A DNA stretch of 9,508 nt, from NCBI GenBank assembly GCA_036266975.1, contig DATAWZ010000251.1, forward strand, positions 1 through 9,508, read 5' to 3'. This DNA is from DATAWZ01 sp036266975 (GTDB lineage Bacteria > Actinomycetota > Thermoleophilia > Solirubrobacterales > Solirubrobacteraceae). A program made the position numbers and the translations under genes. Within the stretch, counting starts at the first letter, position 1; each line of letters starts with the position of its first letter. A model generated the notes under the pieces. That model searched no databases and was not told the DNA's origin. It saw nothing but the letters and a program-made list of their open reading frames with translations. Positions 5,611 to 9,508 of the stretch are shown here, piece by piece.

Positions 5611-7403
5611 GCTTCGATCTCCCGCGAGTACTTCTCGGCGATCGGCTGGCGCTTGAGCTTGGAGGTCGGGGTCAGCTCATCGCCGCCGGGCTGCCAGTCC
5701 AGTCCGAGCAGATGGAAGCGCTGGACCTGCTCCATCTGCGCGAGCTTGAGGTTGGCGAGCTCGACGCCCTGGGCGACCGTGTTGCGCACGGCCCGGATCT
5801 CGGCCAGGTCCTCCAGCGACTCGGTGGGCAGGCCGAGCCGGGACGCGAAGACCCGCGCGCCGTGCGGATCGAGCGTGACCAGCGCCACGTTGTAGGGTCG
5901 CCGATCGCCGATCGCCACCGCGTGCCCGATCAGCGAGCACGACGTCTTCAGCGCGGACTCGATCGTCGCCGGGGAGATGTTCTCGCCGGCGGCGCTCACG
6001 ATCAGCTCCTTGGAGCGGCCGACGATCGTGACGTACCCGTCCGCGTCGATCCGCGCGAGGTCACCGGTGCGCAGCCAGCCGTCCTCGTCGAGCACCTCGC
6101 GCGTGCGCTCGGGCTCGCCGCGATAGCCGGACATCACCCCCGGGCCGCGCAGCAGCAACTCGCCCTTCTGATCGAGTTTGAGTTCAAAGCCCGGGAGCGC
6201 TCGCCCCACCGTGCCGATCCGGATCCCGCCCGGGGCGTTCACCGTCCCGGCGGCGCAGCTCTCCGAGAGCCCCCACAGCTCGGCGAGCGGCAGGCCGAGC
6301 GCGTGGAAGAACTCGATCACCTCGGGAGCGGTCGGCGCCGCGCCGGCATTGATCGCGCTCGCCTCGTCGAGGCCCAACCGGCGGCGAATCGGCGAGAGCA
6401 CGAGCTTGTCGAGCTCCCAGTAGCGGGCCTCGACCGCCGGCGGCAGGCGCCGTCCGGCCTGGATCGCGCGCGTGCGCTCAAGACCCGTCGCGATCGCCGC
6501 CCACGCGGTGGCGCGGCGCTCGCCGTCGGGCTCGGCCTCGATCGCCGCCTCGACCGAGGCCTTGAGCTTCTCCCACGTGCGGGGCACGCCGAAGAACCAG
6601 GTGGGCCGGACCTCTCCCAGCGCCGCGATCGCCTCGCGCGGGTCGGCGATGCAGGTCGCCTCGTAGCCCCAGGCGATCGGCAGGTAATGGCTGCACGCGC
6701 GCTCGGCGATGTGCGCCATCGGCAGCCAGGAGATCACGCGGCCGTCGCGCGGGAAGCCGATCACCTCCGAGTAGGCACGCAGCGTCGCGAGCATGTTCGC
6801 GTGGGTGAGCTCGACGCCCTTGGGCGGACCGGTCGTCCCCGAGGTGAAGATGATCGTCAGCACGTCCTCGGCGTTCACCGCCCGCCACGCCGCGTCGAAG
6901 TCGAAGTCCGGGGCGGCGCCCGCCTCGAGCTCGGCGAGCGTCATGCCCTCGCCGGTGCCGTCGACGACGACGACGTGCTCGGCGCCGCCGGACCGGGCGG
7001 CCTCGAGCACGGTCGGGAGCATCGCGCGCTCGGTGACGATCACGCGGCTCTCGGCGGCGGCGAGCAGGCGCACGACCTGCGCCGGCGGGTAGCTGCTGTA
7101 GATCGAGAAGGGCGTGGCCCCGAGGTGCAGCGCGGCGCTGTCGACGATCTGGAACTCGGGCCGATTGGAGAGCATGATCGCCACGGCCTGCCCCCGGGTG
7201 ACCCCGAGCGCGGCCAAGCCCGCCGCGACGCTGCGGACCCGCTCGGCGTACTGCGCCCAGGTCAGGCGGACCGAGCCGTCACGCGTGCGCAGCGCGGGCC
7301 GATCGGCGCAGCGCGCCGCGGTCCGCTGGAAGGCCTCGGCCAGCGTGCCCGCGGCGAGACTCGACCGGGGGTGGCGCTGCTGGTCGACGGCGAAGCTGTT
7401 CAC
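5595..7403 (-). CDS. Long-chain fatty-acid--CoA ligase (AMP-forming, FadD15-like)
   Basis: This is a 602-residue ANL-superfamily enzyme. The phosphate-binding loop TSGTTGPPKG is at 187-196. The adenine-binding region is GAAPTAPEV near 354-362, with WGLSES at 377-382. D448 in TGDLARID and R463 in VGRSKELI are the ATP-ribose and hinge-region residues. The C-terminal catalytic lysine is K582 in LTPTSKLKR. The C-terminal ending IEALY and the length resemble mycobacterial FadD15-type long-chain synthetases. It activates a fatty acid or other lipophilic carboxylate to acyl-CoA through an acyl-adenylate. GTG at 7403 is the first possible start, because an in-frame TGA lies two codons upstream; no good ribosome site is seen. 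Its 3' end overlaps the acyltransferase by 8 bp, tail to tail. The PucR-type regulator lies 124 nt upstream on the same strand. Acyl-chain specificity is not readable. Confidence 0.95.
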   Translation of the reverse strand: MNSFAVDQQRHPRSSLAAGTLAEAFQRTAARCADRPALRTRDGSVRLTWAQYAERVRSVAAGLAALGVTRGQAVAIMLSNRPEFQIVDSAALHLGATPFSIYSSYPPAQVVRLLAAAESRVIVTERAMLPTVLEAARSGGAEHVVVVDGTGEGMTLAELEAGAAPDFDFDAAWRAVNAEDVLTIIFTSGTTGPPKGVELTHANMLATLRAYSEVIGFPRDGRVISWLPMAHIAERACSHYLPIAWGYEATCIADPREAIAALGEVRPTWFFGVPRTWEKLKASVEAAIEAEPDGERRATAWAAIATGLERTRAIQAGRRLPPAVEARYWELDKLVLSPIRRRLGLDEASAINAGAAPTAPEVIEFFHALGLPLAELWGLSESCAAGTVNAPGGIRIGTVGRALPGFELKLDQKGELLLRGPGVMSGYRGEPERTREVLDEDGWLRTGDLARIDADGYVTIVGRSKELIVSAAGENISPATIESALKTSCSLIGHAVAIGDRRPYNVALVTLDPHGARVFASRLGLPTESLEDLAEIRAVRNTVAQGVELANLKLAQMEQVQRFHLLGLDWQPGGDELTPTSKLKRQPIAEKYSREIEALYVS

Positions 7404-7527
7404 GATTCAGCAAGTGCGTAGAAGGACGCGCCAACCCTCGCACGCGATCTACGGGCTGGCTATGTGCACGCGGTCTGTTCGGAGCGGGGCGCACAGTGCA
7501 TCGCGCACGCTCCCCGCGCCGGACCGC
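7404..7527 (-). promoter_or_regulatory. Putative control region of the acyl-CoA synthetase
   Basis: This 124-nt gap follows the regulator stop and precedes the synthetase start. No convincing -35/-10 pair or terminator was found. It holds TGTGCAC at 7463-7469 and the opposing GCGCACA at 7489-7495. The same half-sites form the perfect dyad at 8859-8877 on the other side of the regulator gene. GCGCAC also recurs at 7503-7508. Regulator binding is a suggestion only. Confidence 0.3.
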
Positions 7528-8751
7528 TCAGCCAGGCTCGCCGGGCCCGGTCCACTCGCTGACGAGCAGCGCCGCCTCGGTCTCCGGCCGGCGCACTCGC
7601 AGCGGACGACCGAGCAGCTCCTCGGCCTTGCGCACCCGCTGCGCGATCGTGTTGCGATGCACGAACAGCTCCTCTGAGGCCTCCTGCTGGCCGCCGGTGC
7701 GCAGGAGCACGAGCAGCGTGCGCCGCAGCGTGGCGCCGAGGTCATCACCACGGGCCAGCGCGCCCAGCTCCTCCCGGACGAACGCACGTGCGGCGAGGGG
7801 ATCGGCGATCAGCAGCGAGACGAGCGCGACCTCCTCGTAGCGGACCACCCGCGCGCGCGTGTCCCCGCTGGAGATCTGAGCGAGCGCCACCGCGCGGGCG
7901 CGGTCGGCCTGCCGGCGGGTCTCGCGGAAGCCCGATACGCCCGTTCCGAGCCCGCCGCACGCGAGCCGGCAGTCGGGCGGCAGCGCCCCGTCCACGACGC
8001 TCCAATCCGCGGAGTCCGCGACACCCGAGAGCCAGCAGGCGATGAGCTCTGGGCCCTCGTGCATGACCAACGGCCGCCCGGCGCCGAGCGCCGCCGCGAG
8101 CCGCTCGGCGACGTGCTCGAGTGACGCGGTCGGCTGTTCGTGCTGCGCGGAGAACCGCCACAGCAGCGTGGCCAGGTGGCGCCCGGCCAGGGGATAGCCG
8201 AGCGTGCGCTCGGCGGAGTGAACGTCGGCCGGGTCGCCGTCGAGGATCGAGCGGATCAGCCCGTTGCGCCGCGCCAGCGCGCCGCGCATGATCGAGTCCC
8301 GCTCGGTGGCGAACTCGGCGGCCACCGCCGTGCACAGGACGTCGACGACGCGGAAGGACAGCACGGCGGCGCGCGTCATCAGTCCGATCGCCTCGGGGTT
8401 CTCCGCGCCCTGCGCGGCGACCACCGGGGCCAGCCGGCCGAACAGGAACTCGTGGCCCAGGCGGAAGCCGCGCATGATCTCGTCGACCGTCACCCCCTCC
8501 CACGCCAACCGCCGGGCGTACTTCAGAGCGAGCCAGGGCGCCTCGATCTCCTCGACGGGCACCTCGTGCTCGAGCGCGATCGCGAACGAGTCAAGGCTCG
8601 AGCTGACCATGGCCAGCGCGATCGCGCGCACCTCCGGGTCGCGCCCCAGGGCCGGAACCTCGCTCAGCACCCCGTCGAGCAGCTCGCTGGCGAAGACCGG
8701 GTCCCTCGTGAGCGGACCGATCAGATTCTGCGTTTGCTCGAGCGACGCCAC
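7528..8751 (-). CDS. PucR-family transcriptional regulator (RsbRD-like N-terminus, GGDEF-like middle, HTH_30 C-terminus)
   Basis: This is a 407-residue protein. The C-terminus, about 338-385, is the PucR helix-turn-helix: TLRRTLLVLLRTGGQQ, then ASEELFVHRNTIAQRVRKAE, then ELLG, matching the L..Tl......aA..LfvHrNTv.yRl..ie.llG pattern. The middle, about 160-310, fits the degenerate GGDEF-like domain common in these regulators. The N-terminal 150 residues, with KYARRLAWEGVTVDEIMRGF, fit the RsbRD-type N-terminal domain. No membrane span is visible; it should be a cytoplasmic DNA-binding protein responding to a metabolite. GTG at 8751 is chosen because AAGGAG is just upstream, although the spacing of about 2 nt is unusually short. 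An upstream ATG is out of frame. It is divergent from the YrbE permease and precedes the synthetase, so either or both are likely targets. The effector is unknown. Confidence 0.9.
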   Translation of the reverse strand: MASLEQTQNLIGPLTRDPVFASELLDGVLSEVPALGRDPEVRAIALAMVSSSLDSFAIALEHEVPVEEIEAPWLALKYARRLAWEGVTVDEIMRGFRLGHEFLFGRLAPVVAAQGAENPEAIGLMTRAAVLSFRVVDVLCTAVAAEFATERDSIMRGALARRNGLIRSILDGDPADVHSAERTLGYPLAGRHLATLLWRFSAQHEQPTASLEHVAERLAAALGAGRPLVMHEGPELIACWLSGVADSADWSVVDGALPPDCRLACGGLGTGVSGFRETRRQADRARAVALAQISSGDTRARVVRYEEVALVSLLIADPLAARAFVREELGALARGDDLGATLRRTLLVLLRTGGQQEASEELFVHRNTIAQRVRKAEELLGRPLRVRRPETEAALLVSEWTGPGEPG

Positions 8752-8858
8752 GTCTCCTTCCCGCTCGCCATGTTATGCGCCCGCGCGGGCGGGCGGATTA
8801 TGCGGTTGTTGCGGAGAGAGCGCCGCCGGCGCCGACTTCTGCCGGCGCCCCGAACGCC

Positions 8859-8877
8859 AGTGTGCGCGGTGCACACT
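8859..8877. promoter_or_regulatory. Candidate operator: 7-bp inverted repeat with 5-nt spacer
   Basis: AGTGTGC-GCGGT-GCACACT is a perfect dyad between the two divergent starts, 66 nt before the permease ATG and 108 nt before the regulator GTG. Size and symmetry suit a dimeric transcription factor. The PucR-type regulator is the nearest candidate, but an unlinked factor is equally possible. A hairpin role is less likely because no T-run follows. Confidence 0.4.
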
Positions 8878-8928
8878 CGGCCGGCACCCCATCTACTACG
8901 GCGCACATCGACGCGGCGCGCACCTCGT

Positions 8929-8935
8929 GGGAAGG
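8929..8935 (+). promoter_or_regulatory. Ribosome binding site of the YrbE-type permease
   Basis: GGGAAGG lies 7 nt before the ATG at 8943 and supports that start over internal GTG or ATG codons. Confidence 0.5.
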
Positions 8936-8942
8936 TCAGGTC

Positions 8943-9508
8943 ATGGCTGTCGACGCCTCGGAGGGCAGAGGGCACCTGCCGCTCAAGCCCACGCCCGCGC
9001 TGCGCTGGGAGGACTTCTCGCTGCCCGGGTGGTCGACCGTGCGCGACGCGCTCGCGCAGACGGGCGGGATGGTGCTGCTCGCGGTGGTCGCGCTGCGGAT
9101 CGCCTTCCGCCGGCCGGTCCGGTGGTTCCCGAGCTTCGTCGACGAGGCCTACCTGCTCGTCGTCCGGTGCACGCCGCCGCTGATGCTCGCGGTCTTCGCG
9201 TTCGGGTTCGGGACGATCGGCGTGGAGGCCGGCGGCGTGTTCCAGGCCCTCGGCGCCGTCGATCGCTCCGGCGGCATCTTCGTGACCGCCGCGGTGCGCG
9301 AGGTGGCGACCTGGGCCACCGCGATGGTCGTGGCCGGCGTCGGCGGCACCGCGATCTGCGCCGACCTCGGCGCGCGCAAGGTCCGCGAGGAGCTCGACGC
9401 GATGGCCGTCCTCGGCGTCAACCCGGTCAAGGAGCTCGTCGTCCCGCGGCTGTTCGCGCTGGTCATCGTCACCCCGCTGCTCAATCTCGTCGCGATCCTG
9501 TTCATCAC
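8943..9508 (+). CDS. YrbE/MlaE-type ABC transporter permease, N-terminal part (3' end outside window)
   Basis: The frame is open from ATG 8943 to the window end and gives 188 residues of a family usually about 250-290 long. The signature lies at 134-170: GGTAICADLGARKVREELDA, then MAVLGVNPVKELVVPR. This is the MlaE/YrbE pattern (G....AELG.m...EEidAl.vmGi.p...LvvPR), although the usual Glu before LG is Asp141. Hydrophobic segments are visible near 41-54, 78-95, 122-138 and 170-188. In Actinobacteria, YrbE permeases normally come as a pair at the head of mce operons and, with an MlaF-like ATPase, import lipids or sterols through the Mce proteins. A second yrbE and mce genes are therefore expected just downstream. 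Transcription is divergent from the PucR-type regulator across a dyad-rich spacer. Confidence 0.9.
   Translation, partial: MAVDASEGRGHLPLKPTPALRWEDFSLPGWSTVRDALAQTGGMVLLAVVALRIAFRRPVRWFPSFVDEAYLLVVRCTPPLMLAVFAFGFGTIGVEAGGVFQALGAVDRSGGIFVTAAVREVATWATAMVVAGVGGTAICADLGARKVREELDAMAVLGVNPVKELVVPRLFALVIVTPLLNLVAILFI

Larger units (their letters stand above)
8752..8942. promoter_or_regulatory. Divergent control region between the PucR-type regulator and the YrbE permease
   Basis: These 191 nt carry no gene I can support. They contain several dyads: a perfect 12-bp palindrome at 8779-8790, flanked by two TTATGCG copies (8773-8779 and 8798-8804); GGCGCCG/CGGCGCC arms at 8828-8849; and AGTGTGC/GCACACT at 8859-8877. 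On the minus strand CATAAT (8802-8797) could be the -10 of the regulator, but no good -35 was found. No clear plus-strand promoter could be assigned. Confidence 0.5.

Noticed and set aside
5712..7421. Long plus-strand open frame opposite the acyl-CoA synthetase
   Set aside because: It is a mirror frame of a high-GC gene. Its translation is low-complexity Arg/Gly/Asp/His, while the minus strand carries all ANL motifs.
8721..8975. Minus-strand reading frame with an ATG just upstream of the PucR-type start
   Set aside because: It covers the control region and both gene starts, is dominated by Arg, and is out of frame with the regulator. It has no family features.

Overview
The window is very GC-rich, with strong G/C bias at third codon positions and several GTG starts. 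It carries gene families typical of lipid-metabolising Actinobacteria: an NDMA/mycofactocin-type alcohol dehydrogenase, a WS/DGAT acyltransferase, a PucR-type regulator with an RsbRD-like N-terminus, and a YrbE/MlaE permease of the kind that opens Mce loci. A Thermoleophilia/Solirubrobacterales-like actinobacterium is my best guess. This is inference from gene content, not a species identification.

Layout. (1) Positions 1-3163, plus strand: a tight operon of a cytochrome P450 C-terminus (cut by the window edge), an AHL-lactonase-type metallo-beta-lactamase-fold hydrolase, a zinc alcohol dehydrogenase and a group A flavin monooxygenase. Gaps are 2 nt, 21 nt and a 1-nt stop/start overlap. (2) Positions 3170-4129, minus strand: a 319-residue protein of unknown function. 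Its N-terminus has the LQ..AGNRAV...VQR signature I associate with DUF4157 and extracellular contractile injection system (eCIS) cargo proteins, and its C-terminus has a tandem 13-residue Pro-rich repeat. (3) About 4160-5602, plus strand: a WS/DGAT-family acyltransferase, divergent from the unknown gene. (4) Positions 5595-7403, minus strand: a long-chain acyl-CoA synthetase overlapping the acyltransferase tail to tail by 8 bp. (5) Positions 7528-8751, minus strand: a PucR-family regulator upstream of the synthetase. (6) Positions 8752-8942: a 191-bp divergent control region rich in dyad symmetry. (7) From 8943 to the window end, plus strand: the first 188 residues of a YrbE/MlaE-type permease.

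How the genes may fit together (inference). The first operon has the parts to hydroxylate a hydrophobic substrate (P450, flavin monooxygenase), oxidise the alcohol (mycofactocin-coupled ADH) and open a lactone or similar ester (MBL-fold hydrolase). The acyl-CoA synthetase and WS/DGAT would activate and esterify acyl chains, and the YrbE/Mce system would import lipid. The PucR-type protein sits between the synthetase and the permease and is the obvious candidate local regulator. The protein at 3170-4129 does not fit this lipid theme and is the most unusual item here. No RNA gene, IS element, CRISPR array or phage gene was seen.
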